64,000 bases of DNA, taken from contig CALFWO010000021.1 of the NCBI GenBank assembly GCA_937928045.1, positions 18,856 through 82,855 of the forward strand, given 5' to 3'. The DNA comes from an uncultured Saprospiraceae bacterium (GTDB lineage Bacteria > Bacteroidota > Bacteroidia > Chitinophagales > Saprospiraceae). This document shows, piece by piece, positions 27,701 to 34,432 of this stretch (positions are counted from its first letter, which is position 1; each line of letters begins with the position of its first letter). A program made the translations under genes and the position numbers. The notes under the pieces are model-generated. The model searched no databases. It was not told the origin of the DNA and saw nothing but the letters and a program-made list of their open reading frames with translations.

Positions 27701-29460
27701 TCCGAATCATCACATGTTTTACACTCTGGATTTGCCTTTACCGCTCCAGAATAAACCAAAGATTGGCCATTCGGTGTAGTCGCTGTTTCAAATGGTGACT
27801 CTACACAAATTTCAATTTCATCTTCTAAAGGCGCGACTCCCTCTAATACCAATTTAGCAATGTACAAAGCATCACCTTGATTTACATCGTTAATAATTAC
27901 TTCAGCATTAATTGATGGATTGTCAACAACTTCTGCTCTAACAATAGCTATTCTGCCATCTGTTGTAATTTCTGAAAGTGGAACTTCAATTTCTACATCT
28001 CTTGTTGCAGGCGCAGTTGGAATTTCTAAAGTTTCACAATGAGTATCATGATAAATCCATGTCTGAACGAACTGTCCTGTGCTAGCTGTAGTCTGTCCAC
28101 CTTCACGGAAAACATACAAGATCAAAGACTGAGCTTGACAAGCATTTGGAATATGTTCTAAAGTTATCTGGCTTGCAGGTCCAAATGTAGTTCTAAAATA
28201 AAATGCTCTTGCAGGATTTGTAAATTCTGCCGGAACAATGGCCGTCTCATTGTCGGTTTTAATCGTCAATTGAGATGGGTTGGCCGATTGTCCTTTATAA
28301 ACTACCTCAGCTACTATTTGTACCACGTCGTTTGCATTGGGTATATTAATATTGTAGCTATTTTGGCATCTAATTCCTTCTCCAATAATTTCAACCGATT
28401 GATCATCTTCACAATTCAAAGTCCATCCAGTCGGTGCAGGTTCTCCGCAGCTTTCGTTGAAATCAATTCTTACGCAATTTGACTCCCCAAAATCAAACGA
28501 AGTGCATCCCGCTCTTCTTGCACATCTTCTAAACCAGGTTGTTTGATCAATTGGTCCTGGATTATAGTTCGCTTCATTTGCTCCACTAATTACGGTCGCA
28601 TTTGATTGCTCACAATCGATTGTTGATTTCAACCAGATATATTCAATATCTCCTGATCCTCCTGAAGGAAGTGATATTGATGTGATAAGTCCTGGATCGT
28701 TCAATCCAAAACATACCGGATTCGGTGCTGCTATTTCTCCACCATCTGTAACATTCAAACAAGATGAAAGAGGATCACCGGATAAGTTAATATTAACATC
28801 ACCCTTTCTTAAGCCATTAGACACATTAAAATCTAAGTGATTATTATTTGGTTGACTTTCCACAGTAACTTGAAGCCAACCACTGCCACCAAAGCTACCA
28901 GATGGATCAGTGACATTTGCACCATGACCGAGTTGCATTGTTGGACCATTTCCAACAAAAGATAGCAATGCACCTTCATAACCATTTGAACCAATTGCCG
29001 TTCCTGAGTTTGAAGTATAGTAGTACCAGTCATTTGTATTCATGGTTGAACACGAATTTTCCTTAGGAGAATTAGCAGGTGTAGAAAAAGTTCTTCCCGA
29101 ATAATTCATTGACACGTCAAATCTTAAATTACTGTTGTCAACATTGACAACCTGCATTTCTAAGACCGCCGTTCCATCATCAAATTCAGTAAAGGTTCCA
29201 TTTGTTGCCCGAAAAGATCTGCTCAAACCATTGAGGTCCAACCAAAATGCATAATCTAGATTTGAATGACAGCTCTGAGTATTCATAACTGTTCGAGCAG
29301 CAACCGTCTCTAACAATGAACTGTTACTGTGATTTTTCTCGGAAACGGAAAAGGCCGTAATTCCTAAGAATAGGAATACGACAACAATTGTTTGCAAGAA
29401 ATTAAGTTTTTGTGAATTCAGTCTTAAAGCTGAATTAAACTTGGGTGTAAAAATTCCCAT
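15763..29460 (-). CDS. Giant secreted mosaic protein with SprB, SdrD-B and HYR-like repeats and T9SS type B sorting domain
   Basis: 4565 residues, one intact frame. Signal peptide at about 1-42. An N-terminal beta-rich region (50-590) is followed by six SprB-type repeats of about 80 residues (590-1075; GG..PYTYxWSNG, DANGC). Two SdrD-B calcium-type domains lie at about 1077-1313 (GDQVWLDLNGNGVYD, GDYVWIDINKNGTQD). Fifteen HYR-like units of about 81 residues fill about 1313-2525 (GVPADVTVSC..DNCT..RTWTATDACGN). PKD- and Ig-like domains (about 2525-2700), more degenerate SprB-like units (2700-3760), and Cys-rich modules (to about 4350) come next. The protein closes with a cadherin-like domain and the gliding-motility C-terminal domain (about 4480-4565; FSPNNDNINDVF, FNRWGSQVH, DGKDLPDGTYFYVV). 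It is exported by Sec, then T9SS. Role as adhesin or motility surface fibre is inferred. It pairs with the PorP/SprF gene downstream. Confidence 0.93.
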   Translation of the reverse strand: MGIFTPKFNSALRLNSQKLNFLQTIVVVFLFLGITAFSVSEKNHSNSSLLETVAARTVMNTQSCHSNLDYAFWLDLNGLSRSFRATNGTFTEFDDGTAVLEMQVVNVDNSNLRFDVSMNYSGRTFSTPANSPKENSCSTMNTNDWYYYTSNSGTAIGSNGYEGALLSFVGNGPTMQLGHGANVTDPSGSFGGSGWLQVTVESQPNNNHLDFNVSNGLRKGDVNINLSGDPLSSCLNVTDGGEIAAPNPVCFGLNDPGLITSISLPSGGSGDIEYIWLKSTIDCEQSNATVISGANEANYNPGPIDQTTWFRRCARRAGCTSFDFGESNCVRIDFNESCGEPAPTGWTLNCEDDQSVEIIGEGIRCQNSYNINIPNANDVVQIVAEVVYKGQSANPSQLTIKTDNETAIVPAEFTNPARAFYFRTTFGPASQITLEHIPNACQAQSLILYVFREGGQTTASTGQFVQTWIYHDTHCETLEIPTAPATRDVEIEVPLSEITTDGRIAIVRAEVVDNPSINAEVIINDVNQGDALYIAKLVLEGVAPLEDEIEICVESPFETATTPNGQSLVYSGAVKANPECKTCDDSDIALSSEIISDYNGSRISCNGAADGRLQALISGGVPPFTYTWSNGETGQIVSDIAPGTYEVTVSDRFGCTATAASVTIDEPQPVTAIIEFTSDYNGSPISCSGANDASIRVIASGGTAPYIYQWGASGNFSNAEALNNLAPGTYEVQVADANGCIVNANISVEEPAEFTAEEIDVVANYNGAFISCSGAEDGILSINASGGTVPYIYNWSNGGTTATIENLGPGSYTVTVEDANGCSFVRTVSIDEPNPLTLDLTVTTDFNGFNISCFGQNDAAITAFASGGTGTLTYTWSNGSSSVNIDELTAGTYTLLVVDENGCSIEKSITVTEPTDLEIEALVISDYNGASISCTGANDARAQVIITGALAPYTINWSNGENTQIIADLAPGNYTVEVIDANGCQKSTSLQIDEPEALTCNANINSNYFEGVTISSQGGSDGAASITVAGGTGNITYQWSNGGTTESIENLSAGTYEVVVADENGCNCSASVTLEDPAKVGDQVWLDLNGNGVYDAGETGFPNVELILTGIASNGTVITRNVTTDDNGNYSFDGLLPGEYKITLNLPADFDLSALNVGGNDAIDSDFDPSNFMTELFSLNPGDNIDDIDAGLYQTGKIGDYVWIDINKNGTQDVDESPLSGVMVTLTGTNGLGQVVNLTMTTDANGFYLFDNLLPGNYKLTFEYPLTPIGLEVTIPNIGDSASDSDIDPATGMTEVITLNSGDDIFDIDAGFIDATDPVLVGVPVDTTVSCADVPDVPALYTEIFAEDNLDQDVVIVFTETSTQVAGNDCGAYDYEIIRTWEATDDSGNSLVVIQTITVVDNIAPSITGVPADITIDCAEVPAPVDPEVLDDCDDEANLVFSEIRIDGTCLNEYTLVRTWTATDACGNNEVQEQRIVVQDNSLPQLNNVPADITVSCDQIPAVVNVTAEDNCTIDLDVVYGEVVEQGSCANDYVIVRTWTVADECGNQEVGTQRIKVEDNEDPELTGVPADLDLSCEDFQGYQIPVVSAGDDCTDNIVVDFVQETISQTCDNTFTLKLTWTATDECGNSTSESQIINVIDDSDPTLIGVPGDVVLTCQEYANYVTPNVTAEDNCTAGIQVEFLEEVLSQTCENTFELKLTWTATDACGNSTSESQLITVTDEETPVLNGVPSDVNISCEQYAGYDPDVVTATDNCTDNIQVEFLEEVLSQTCENTFELKLTWTATDACGNSTSESQLITVTDEEAPVLNGVPSDVNISCEQYTGYNPNVVTATDNCTDNIQVEFLEELLSQTCENTFELKLTWTATDACGNSTSESQLITVSDEEAPILNGVPSDVTLSCDQYTGYDADVVTVTDNCTDAIQVVFLEEVLSQECENTFELKLTWTATDACGNSTSESQLITVKDDQRPQLFGVPADVTVSCEDYTGYDSNVVTATDNCTDNIQVAFLEETLESTCVNGFVLRLTWTATDACGNTSTNNQEITVVDDIAPEIFGVPADLEVDCNNVPDAPIVGTDITAADNCTANIAVDYLETVIEGGCSNEYLINRVWTATDECGNQTVEQQKIFVSDVQDPILIGVPTDVNVSCGALPVVVPNVEAEDNCTANIQVDFLENIIPGACEFSYTIVRTWTATDECGNTTSEEQRIEVGDDLDPSLESAPADVTVDCNNIPSAVTLMASDDCGGTFEADFLEIIQPGSCTFNYVIIRTWTATDACGNQATESQEITVSDNIAPVISGVPADEFYTCGSDDNITLPTVTITDNCDQNAILEFNEEVIPGNCPNTYTLKRTWTAIDACGNTNTEHQNIEVTDDVDPVLSGVPSDMSTFCGQVPAPANVTATDGCQDIVTVQFLETNEPGSCIGNYTITRTWTATDDCGNQSSESQIIEVVDNEAPVLSPMPTDLTVDLGVGEQVPAAESVVAIDECDTNPGLDFEESEEPLGNCGNLIIRTWRTRDACGNVASHTQTITVLSQLSASLTPSQANICAGEETEFNVIAQGSGYTYTWDVTGGTVVPNNASAIFSSQSAGTYIIQVVVSDDNGCQAILKSQIVVEDPANGSANANSPLCYNETIELTAEGGTAYEWTGPNGFTSSEQNPIIPNATIADAGDYIVNISNGTCTSTLTVNVIVGEQLTADFSIFPQECGVLGSISVGAFGGTGTITFDWADLPGSNNPAERDDLVPGSYDVIVSDEIGCTIEIQDLEIIDACQCDAFAGTLDQANDNACLDQGAAIITAIANGDAVIPAGFETIFVLTSGSDLTIVDVKDVPSFEISVEGNYTIHTLVYDPSTLDLSIVQIGQTTGFDVYNLLTQGAGTICGNLDVTGASFVVTSPSIDVLSTADENCGNEDGLASLSPATYDFDWSDGGTGAIRNDLKEGTYTVQGTSPEGCTTSVTVSIGGSCTCTEPLISDIVVFEAHCGFLDGSAEVIPVGNPANFSYAWSTINGTPNGIGNKRSGLAPGIYEVEVSNNNFTDCKTVVSVVVGTIGGPIVEDLLVTDANCEAADGSVSFLPTSNTYVWEFDNFTGNSRSDLAPGKYYVVVLDGNVPPCADIIEVEVGSSVPLTLSAETLVAPDCDVENGEVKINVENGSGNYSFLWDGLFAQSESTRDELSQGLHTVLVTDNDNGCEKELIFVLNNDVSGAELSLQNLENESCVGLNNGSVAFTYNLEPNFVSPATTLVINRTGDLVDEDSLAPGDYFMLVEDANGCVAGNLAFAINEATALKINIGVLDETCDQESQIDVEITGGTADYTFDWADISGADNVQDRFDIEEGIYELIISDAAGCDLRIDQIQVNNACLTSNCDEPVVSNIVVIESNCGLATGAIQIEMVGSNTDYVYNLIPNLGNANENVFANLPAGAYEIVIEDKNDNQCSISQIVVVENADGPQANLIQSAPAQCGMNNGTAVMSPFNLIYEWCNGVTDFNPSNLPAGNCFVTITDPATGCSNVQAIEILEQNNLEANAQVINAPDCGSNNGEVIINVLGGSSNYTYLWEDGTTSQLRSDLSDGSYSVEITDQTTGCSFTYSFGLVGEVEGDIQILVNDILPLNTNCAGDSNIEIDFSLVPSASFEGPAQVTIEDINGNEINNGTLSAGDYTLLVSDVNGCLANTLAFEVVDAEELKLDVAITAASCDDGGSILVVTTGGEPSYIYNWADLTGNDNIRDRTGLTVGSYSLTVTDVNGCIVEVQNIEIADDCVDCGQPDFTAIELELNSDDQYCFDLESCFDPNQVSFVLGDGMMNGSSSFANWQLDAAGCLTYSAQGVAGMNVDQICIIAFDGTNSDTTCISFSIIEAPMSNPMLDTIYVSTDIDVTLDSCLNIDDIGGVVTGSTTNSNADNGVFFITSGECYRYIPNPGETGMFIDTVTVILCNNNIPACDTTVIVLSILPDQSNCDPFYTGPTDLVAEDCQEGAPVCLDFEIGDLFDYQITDNGAAYDGAFDVCVIDTQYQYVAFQLGAPGAYTLDEWQANGQTYTLGLFTSTQQLADSMNVWDPTGNWEVFGFVIVGGNGGSDYGSLFISANSVPQFEVPNQIIPDATIIYLSEGNHNLIVQNMVDGCVQEIDLDVTCVDPPVVVDTLISVQVGTVDTFCFDLSVVNSIVNDCLDENDGNTGISLIPNSNCIAIDGLLLGSDQYCLTACDTITGICETVNIEIAVVPVTDTIYEIVNLGLTETLCLDTTIFQNAMDVFINDCSNPFNLSVDFNLDLETYCVDFTGDLIGQDTACLVICDSLGFCDTTVLIVNVLVPSLDTLTLPILVGTTDTICLDDSELSGPIQSIINICPESVGENADIIVDPTTNCIFYTGSTVGQDTACFVICDANQVCDTTTIFFDVFTNLIPVAINDDTTTTIGSPVVIEILLNDTINGSLEGFEIIGGPQNGTVIINPDGTVTYTPNPTFCGGTDSFMYSISNEFGTDVATVTIEVLCQELIIFSGFSPNNDNINDVFTILGIESFPNNQVCVFNRWGSQVHNEKGYTNDRGWRGTFDGKDLPDGTYFYVVEDGEGNTFSGYVQIHR
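23591..24562 (-). repeat. Tandem 243-bp repeats within the giant gene
   Basis: Units begin with GATTC(A/G)CTTGTACTATTTCC at 23591, 23834, 24077 and 24320, each exactly 243 bases (81 codons) after the last; a more diverged unit begins at 24563. The units at 23834, 24077 and 24320 are nearly identical over long stretches, including third codon positions, while other HYR units in the gene match mainly at protein level. This marks recent duplication or gene conversion inside the array. Confidence 0.9.
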
Positions 29461-29888
29461 GGCGTAAGTTGTAAGTCTAAATCGGTTATTGTAATATTTT
29501 AAAGCGCCTGGGGGAGTGACGAATTAGTCTTTACATAGAGCGGATCTAATTTTAGATCTTCTTTTAAATAGGAAATAGAATAAGCAGGAGTGAATTGATC
29601 TTATTGTCAATTCTTTTTTTTGGAATTTCTCTGAAAAATTTGCCATAGTTTATATGGCTAAAAAGGTAGGATGTGGTGTATGTGTTTAACTAACTAAATA
29701 CAAATATATGGGGAATATGGGCTTGAGTAAATAGCTCCGGAAAAATGTCAAGGTTTTTTTTTGTTAAAAAAAAAGACAATTAAGACAAATGGATAAAGGT
29801 CATTTGATTACGAATAGTAATTAAATATCATGCTTGAAAAAAAAAATCTGGAGTGCAGTCACAAAAATTGAAAAACTACCCAAAAGTT
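29461..29888 (-). other. Upstream region of the giant gene
   Basis: 428 non-coding bases. On the minus strand TATATTTG (29708-29701) fits the -7 consensus TAnnTTTG, which would give a 5' leader of about 235 bases; no matching -33 TTTG is seen at the right distance. The leader holds poly-A/T runs (29611-29620, 29755-29772) but no obvious strong hairpin. Confidence 0.4.
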
Positions 29889-30269
29889 TTAGTCATCACT
29901 GCCAGATTGCAGTTCTCTTTCTATTTCTTCCATTAAAACATAGTCGATAGACTCTTGAGTCGTAGGAATAATATTGAAAACGGTATCCAACCTTGAAATT
30001 TTAATTAATTGCTGAACATTCTCATTAACAACATTAGTCAATACTAATGTTCCTTTTCCTTCCCATAGTCTATTTGCTGTAAGGATAGCGCTCAGTCCAG
30101 AAGAATCAACGTATTTAATATCTTTGAAATCAAGAATAAGGTTAGTGACTCCCTCGTTGTGAAGAATTACAAACTCCGATTTGAGATGAGGAGCATTCAG
30201 CGTATTCAGATTTTCTTCGTTTACACTTAAGACAGTATATCGCTCATTTTTATCAACAGTAAATTTCAT
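29889..30269 (-). CDS. STAS-domain protein (anti-anti-sigma factor type)
   Basis: 126 residues, a single STAS domain of the SpoIIAA/RsbV type. The conserved phosphorylation loop is YVDSSGLSAIL (53-63), with Ser57 as the expected target of a kinase/anti-sigma partner. An acidic C-terminal tail (ERELQSGSDD) follows. No RsbW-type kinase or PP2C phosphatase is adjacent, so the partner lies elsewhere. In Bacteroidota such lone STAS proteins are widespread; the output is unknown. Confidence 0.88.
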   Translation of the reverse strand: MKFTVDKNERYTVLSVNEENLNTLNAPHLKSEFVILHNEGVTNLILDFKDIKYVDSSGLSAILTANRLWEGKGTLVLTNVVNENVQQLIKISRLDTVFNIIPTTQESIDYVLMEEIERELQSGSDD

Positions 30270-30311
30270 CGTCAGTTTGCTTTTAGTAAAATTCTAAGTC
30301 TAAGACTGCTT

Positions 30312-30319
30312 CAAAAGTA
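30312..30319 (-). promoter_or_regulatory. Possible -7 promoter element of the STAS gene
   Basis: TACTTTTG on the minus strand (30319-30312) matches TAnnTTTG, 42 bases before the ATG. No clear -33 TTTG is seen. Confidence 0.4.
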
Positions 30320-30669
30320 ATTATAAAATGGTATTTGGCCTTTATGGCCGACCTATTTTTAATACAAATCTACAAACAGTTCAAATCTAAAAGGAATCTT
30401 GTCCGTAATTATACATGATTTAAACTTTAAGATATTATTAATTCATTTCTCGGCAACTAGAGCTAGGAAAAACTGTTATTTTAGAAACAATCATTAATGG
30501 ATGATTGACCAGATTGGCAGCCCAAATCCATTAAAACGGCATTTGTGGCAGTGATTTGGTGAAATATGCAAAATACGGGTACACAAATAGGCAGAATTGA
30601 CCTAATGGCATCATTTTTATTGCATATAAGATGTACCTCAAAAAATATTTTGGTCAAGTAAAGTTAGGT

Positions 30670-30701
30670 TTTGAAATGCTGGCTATTTATAGCTATAATT
30701 G
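30670..30701 (+). promoter_or_regulatory. Promoter of clpC
   Basis: TTTG (30670-30673), 20-base spacer, TATAATTG (30694-30701), one mismatch from TAnnTTTG. It ends 33 bases before the ATG at 30735 and would start the transcript near 30709, which supports that ATG over the in-frame upstream start at 30699. The rest of the 30320-30669 gap shows no gene. Confidence 0.6.
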
Positions 30702-30734
30702 CTTTGCTTACCACTAACGGTAGAATCTAGACAT

Positions 30735-33269
30735 ATGAACAGGAAATTTTCACCGAGGGTAAAGAAAATTATTACCCACAGTCAAGAAGAAGCCCAGAGA
30801 CTTGGGCAGGATTATATCGGCACTGAGCACATCCTCTTAGCCGTAGTCCACGAGAAAGATAGTTTAGCCGTAAAGGTACTAGACTCCTTAGACGTTGACG
30901 TCACTGATCTGAAGCAGACCGTTGAAGAATCAGTTGGTCGCAATAAGACACCTAAGGCATCTTTGAACTTAGGCAATTTTCCCTTAAACAAGCATGCTGA
31001 AAAAGTACTTAAGGTTACTTTTCTTGAAGCCAAAGCTTTGAAGACAGAGGAAATAAGTCCAGAACACTTGATGTTATCTATCTTGAAGCATGAGGACAAT
31101 CTAGCAAGCAGAATATTGAATCAATATGATGTTAACTATGAGATTTATAAATCTGAATTGGAATACGTAAAGCAAGATAGCGACGTATCTGATCCAGGGT
31201 TGTTTGCGCAGTCCTCCGAATCTGAAGAGCCTTTTGAGGAAGAAGATCCAGGAAGATACCAGCGAAAAGGAGGGACAAAGTCAAGAACTCCAGTATTGGA
31301 CAACTTTGGCCGTGATGTTACGAAGCTAGCTGAAGAAGATAAATTGGATCCAATTATTGGTAGAGAGAGCGAAATCGAACGTGTTTCTCAGATTTTAAGT
31401 AGAAGAAAAAAGAACAATCCCATACTTATAGGTGAACCAGGAGTTGGTAAAACTGCTATTGTCGAAGGATTAGCTCTTCGCATCCAACAAAGAAAGGTAT
31501 CAAGAACGCTTTTCGGAAAGCGGATTGTAATGCTTGATTTGGCTGCACTAGTAGCAGGTACCAAGTATCGTGGTCAATTCGAAGAAAGAATGAAAGCGAT
31601 TATGAATGAATTGGAAAAATCACGTGACGTGATCCTTTTCATCGATGAGATTCATACAATTGTAGGAGCTGGAGGAGCCACAGGTTCTTTAGATGCTTCT
31701 AATATTTTCAAACCTGCTTTAGCGAGAGGTGAATTACAATGTATTGGTGCTTCTACTCTGGATGAGTATAGACAACATATTGAAAAGGATGGAGCTTTGG
31801 ATCGTAGATTCCAGAAAGTAATTGTAGATCCACCATCTCCAGAAGAAGCGGTGCACATTTTACAGAATATCCGTCCTAAATACGAAGATTTCCACAATGT
31901 GAAATATAGCGACGAAGCTATTGAAGCGTGTGTAAAGCTTTCAGATAGATATATCAGTGATCGCTTTTTACCAGACAAGGCAATTGATGTCTTGGATGAG
32001 GTTGGAGCGCGCGTTCACCTAAAGAATATTAATGTTCCTAAGCACATTGAGGAACTTGAGAAAAGCATAGAAGACTTAAAGGAAAGTAAGAATCAAGCGG
32101 TAAAGAACCAACAGTATGAAAAAGCTGCTGATTTGAGAGATGATGAGTCTAAATTGGTAAGACAATTAGAGTTTGCCAAGTTAGAATGGGAAGAAGAGTC
32201 TAAAACGAAGCGTTATCCTGTTGAAGAAGAGGACATTGCAGAAGTTGTGAGTATGATGACTGGAATTCCAGTCAGAAGAGTTGCTCAAAGCGAAAGCAAT
32301 AAATTAGTCGGAATGACTGATGATTTGAAAGGATACATCATTGGTCAAGATCCTGCAATCGTTAAGATCACAAAGGCGATTCAGCGAAACCGAGTTGGAT
32401 TGAAAGATCCTTCTAAGCCGATTGGTTCCTTTATTTTCTTAGGTCCAACTGGAGTAGGTAAAACTGAATTGGCTAAGGCTTTAGCAAAATATATTTTCGA
32501 CTCAGAAGATTCTTTGATTAGAATAGACATGAGTGAATACATGGAAAAATTCTCTGTTTCAAGATTGATTGGAGCTCCTCCAGGATATGTTGGATATGAA
32601 GAAGGTGGCCAGTTGACTGAAAAAGTAAGACGTAAGCCCTACTCTGTTATTCTTTTGGATGAGATTGAAAAAGCACATCCAGATGTATATAACATTCTTT
32701 TGCAAGTACTTGACGATGGTCAGTTAACTGATGGTATGGGCAGAAAAGTTGATTTTAAAAATTCATTGATCATTATGACCTCTAATATTGGTGTGCGCCA
32801 ATTGAAGGACTTTGGTCAAGGAGTTGGTTTCAATACCAAGGCAAGAAGAGACGGAGCAGAAGATGATTCTAAATCTGTAATTCAAAATGCATTGAAGAGA
32901 ACCTTCTCTCCAGAATTCTTGAATAGAATTGATGATGTAGTCATCTTCAACAGTCTTAATCAGGATGATATTCATAAGATCATTGATATCACTTTGAAAG
33001 ATTTACATGCTCGTTTAGATGGAATGGGGTATCAATTGACATTATCTGATCCAGCAAAGAAATTTGTTGCTGAAAAAGGATTTGATCCGCAATTTGGAGC
33101 AAGACCGTTACATAGAGCTATTCAGAAGTACTTAGAAGATCCTTTAGCGGAATTTATTTTGAATGAAAATCCAGCAGAAGGTTCTATTTTTGAGGCAGTT
33201 ATGAACAAGACTGAGGACGGTCTTGAAATTAAATTGTCTAAAAAATCAAGTACCAACGTAAAGAAATAA
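30735..33269 (+). CDS. clpC: ATP-dependent Clp protease ATP-binding subunit ClpC
   Basis: AAA+ unfoldase that feeds substrates to ClpP. The Clp N domain has two repeats (about 1-145: [20 protein letters not shown]). NBD1 has Walker A GEPGVGKT (about 233) and Walker [10 protein letters not shown]. The middle domain contains a UVR-like motif ([16 protein letters not shown], about 445-460), which marks ClpC rather than ClpA/ClpB. NBD2 has GPTGVGKTE (about 572), ending with the D2-small domain. The ATG at 30735 ([11 protein letters not shown]) is chosen because the promoter overlaps the upstream in-frame start at 30699 and because homologues begin with the N domain. Length is 844 residues, normal for ClpC. 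It is monocistronic with a strong terminator. ClpP and McsB are not in the window. Confidence 0.95.
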   Translation: MNRKFSPRVKKIITHSQEEAQRLGQDYIGTEHILLAVVHEKDSLAVKVLDSLDVDVTDLKQTVEESVGRNKTPKASLNLGNFPLNKHAEKVLKVTFLEAKALKTEEISPEHLMLSILKHEDNLASRILNQYDVNYEIYKSELEYVKQDSDVSDPGLFAQSSESEEPFEEEDPGRYQRKGGTKSRTPVLDNFGRDVTKLAEEDKLDPIIGRESEIERVSQILSRRKKNNPILIGEPGVGKTAIVEGLALRIQQRKVSRTLFGKRIVMLDLAALVAGTKYRGQFEERMKAIMNELEKSRDVILFIDEIHTIVGAGGATGSLDASNIFKPALARGELQCIGASTLDEYRQHIEKDGALDRRFQKVIVDPPSPEEAVHILQNIRPKYEDFHNVKYSDEAIEACVKLSDRYISDRFLPDKAIDVLDEVGARVHLKNINVPKHIEELEKSIEDLKESKNQAVKNQQYEKAADLRDDESKLVRQLEFAKLEWEEESKTKRYPVEEEDIAEVVSMMTGIPVRRVAQSESNKLVGMTDDLKGYIIGQDPAIVKITKAIQRNRVGLKDPSKPIGSFIFLGPTGVGKTELAKALAKYIFDSEDSLIRIDMSEYMEKFSVSRLIGAPPGYVGYEEGGQLTEKVRRKPYSVILLDEIEKAHPDVYNILLQVLDDGQLTDGMGRKVDFKNSLIIMTSNIGVRQLKDFGQGVGFNTKARRDGAEDDSKSVIQNALKRTFSPEFLNRIDDVVIFNSLNQDDIHKIIDITLKDLHARLDGMGYQLTLSDPAKKFVAEKGFDPQFGARPLHRAIQKYLEDPLAEFILNENPAEGSIFEAVMNKTEDGLEIKLSKKSSTNVKK

Positions 33270-33284
33270 ATCCAAGTAAATAAT

Positions 33285-33326
33285 AAGGTATGCCCTTGGC
33301 TTGATGCTGAGGGCATACTTTTTTTT
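33285..33326 (+). terminator. Terminator of clpC
   Basis: Hairpin AAGTATGCCCT-type arms at 33285-33297 and 33309-33320 (GGTATGCCCTT against GAGGGCATACTT), followed by eight T's to 33326. Confidence 0.85.
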
Positions 33327-33428
33327 ATAAAACCTTTTAAGTGCTAGTTCAAATTATCATATTTGTCTAACTTTCAGGAGAAAACATGCGCACGACGCGC
33401 TTTATTAAATCATATAATTAAATTTCAT

Positions 33429-34034
33429 TTGGCAAGACCTAGAAGAAAATCGTTTAAACCGGAAGCTCCTAAGTTTAAATTCAGAACAAATCTTTACATC
33501 AAAGTTCCCGAAATTAGATTGGTCGGAGACAATTTAGACGAAATCAGCGAAGTTGCTGGAAAAACTATCGAGCCAGGAGTTTATAGAACCCGAGATGCTC
33601 AAAGCTGGGCGAATGCTTTAGACTTAGACCTTGTTGAAATATCCCCAAAAGCAGCTCCTCCCGTTTGTAAAATCATTGATTACAAGAAATTCCTTTATCA
33701 AAAGAAGAAGAAGGACAAAGAATTGAAGGCGAAAACTGTGAAAACAGTTATCAAAGAAATTCGATTTGGTCCGAATACGGATGATCATGATTTTGAATTC
33801 AAACTACGTCATGCCAAGAAATTCTTGGAAGAAGGTAGCAAAGTAAAAGCCTATGTTCACTTCCGTGGCCGTACCATTGTCTTTAAAGATCGTGGACAAC
33901 TATTGTTGCTTAGATTTTTAAAGGAATTGGAGGAACATGGTGGCGCTGAAGCACTGCCAAAGATGGAAGGACGTAGAATGATCGTAATGATTGCTCCAAA
34001 CAAGACCGCTAAAAAGAAGAAAAAGGCCGAATAA
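33429..34034 (+). CDS. infC: Translation initiation factor IF-3
   Basis: Binds the 30S subunit, blocks 50S joining and checks the start codon. The N domain includes the segment IKVPEIRLVGDN and the C domain includes KEIRFGPNTDDHDFEFKL and KVKAYVHFRGR; a Lys-rich tail ends it. There is no ATG near the expected start. TTG at 33429 gives MARPRRKSFKPEAPK, the family-like N-terminus and 201 residues. The frame stays open up to 33363 (another TTG). A -7-like CATATTTG at 33358-33365 would put the transcript start near 33372, making 33363 impossible. A rare start codon in infC fits the known autoregulation of this gene in other bacteria, where IF-3 rejects its own AUU start. It heads infC-rpmI-rplT. 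Confidence 0.92.
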   Translation: MARPRRKSFKPEAPKFKFRTNLYIKVPEIRLVGDNLDEISEVAGKTIEPGVYRTRDAQSWANALDLDLVEISPKAAPPVCKIIDYKKFLYQKKKKDKELKAKTVKTVIKEIRFGPNTDDHDFEFKLRHAKKFLEEGSKVKAYVHFRGRTIVFKDRGQLLLLRFLKELEEHGGAEALPKMEGRRMIVMIAPNKTAKKKKKAE

Positions 34035-34121
34035 TCGGAATTCTTCCCATTTCGTAGCAAGAATATCAAAAATAATGTCAATTAGATGCGATAGAGTCTT
34101 TTATCATAAAGGATATCTTCG

Positions 34122-34129
34122 TACCTTTG
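34122..34129 (+). promoter_or_regulatory. -7 promoter element of rpmI-rplT
   Basis: TACCTTTG exactly matches TAnnTTTG and lies 34 bases before the rpmI ATG. A -33 TTTG is not evident, though CTTTTA near 34098 is close. It suggests that L35 and L20 can be made independently of IF-3. Confidence 0.5.
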
Positions 34130-34163
34130 CGCACCTAAATTAAGAGCATTAAAGAAAACTGTT

Positions 34164-34358
34164 ATGCCAAAGATGAAAACCCACTCCAGCGCAAAGAAGC
34201 GTTTCAAAGTAACTGGAAGTGGTAAAATTAAGAGATTTAAGGCGCGTACTTCTCACATGATGCGTAATAAGACTAAGAAAGCGAAGTTGAGACTTCGTCA
34301 TGCTGGATTGGTTGACAAAGCGGATGAAAAGAGAATCAAAGCCTTACTTTGCTTGTAA
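34164..34358 (+). CDS. rpmI: 50S ribosomal protein L35
   Basis: 64 residues, very basic, with MPKMKTHSSAKKRFKVTGSGK at 1-21 and the C-terminal RIKALL. Component of the large subunit. Second gene in infC-rpmI-rplT, 129 bases after infC with its own -7 element, and 74 bases before rplT. Length is typical. Confidence 0.97.
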   Translation: MPKMKTHSSAKKRFKVTGSGKIKRFKARTSHMMRNKTKKAKLRLRHAGLVDKADEKRIKALLCL

Positions 34359-34377
34359 AATCAATTTTTTAACGAGG

Positions 34378-34413
34378 ATACAGGATAAAAGCTTTCCAAA
34401 AGGAACCCTGTAT
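34378..34413 (+). promoter_or_regulatory. Conserved-looking hairpin before rplT (possible L20 autoregulation site)
   Basis: A two-part hairpin in the rpmI-rplT spacer: outer arms ATACAGG (34378-34384) and CCTGTAT (34407-34413), inner TTCC-AAAA-GGAA (34394-34405). L20 is known to repress its own operon by binding mRNA structures that imitate its 23S site. That this is such a site is inference from place and structure. Confidence 0.45.
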
Positions 34414-34432
34414 TGTACTAAAAACATCAATT

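Noticed and set aside
30699..30734. Upstream extension of clpC by 12 codons
   Set aside because: The likely -7 promoter element overlaps its start and the transcript would begin downstream of it; homologues start at the N domain.
33363..33428. Extended IF-3 N-terminus from TTG 33363
   Set aside because: It overlaps the promoter-like element, and the extra residues lack any similarity to IF-3.
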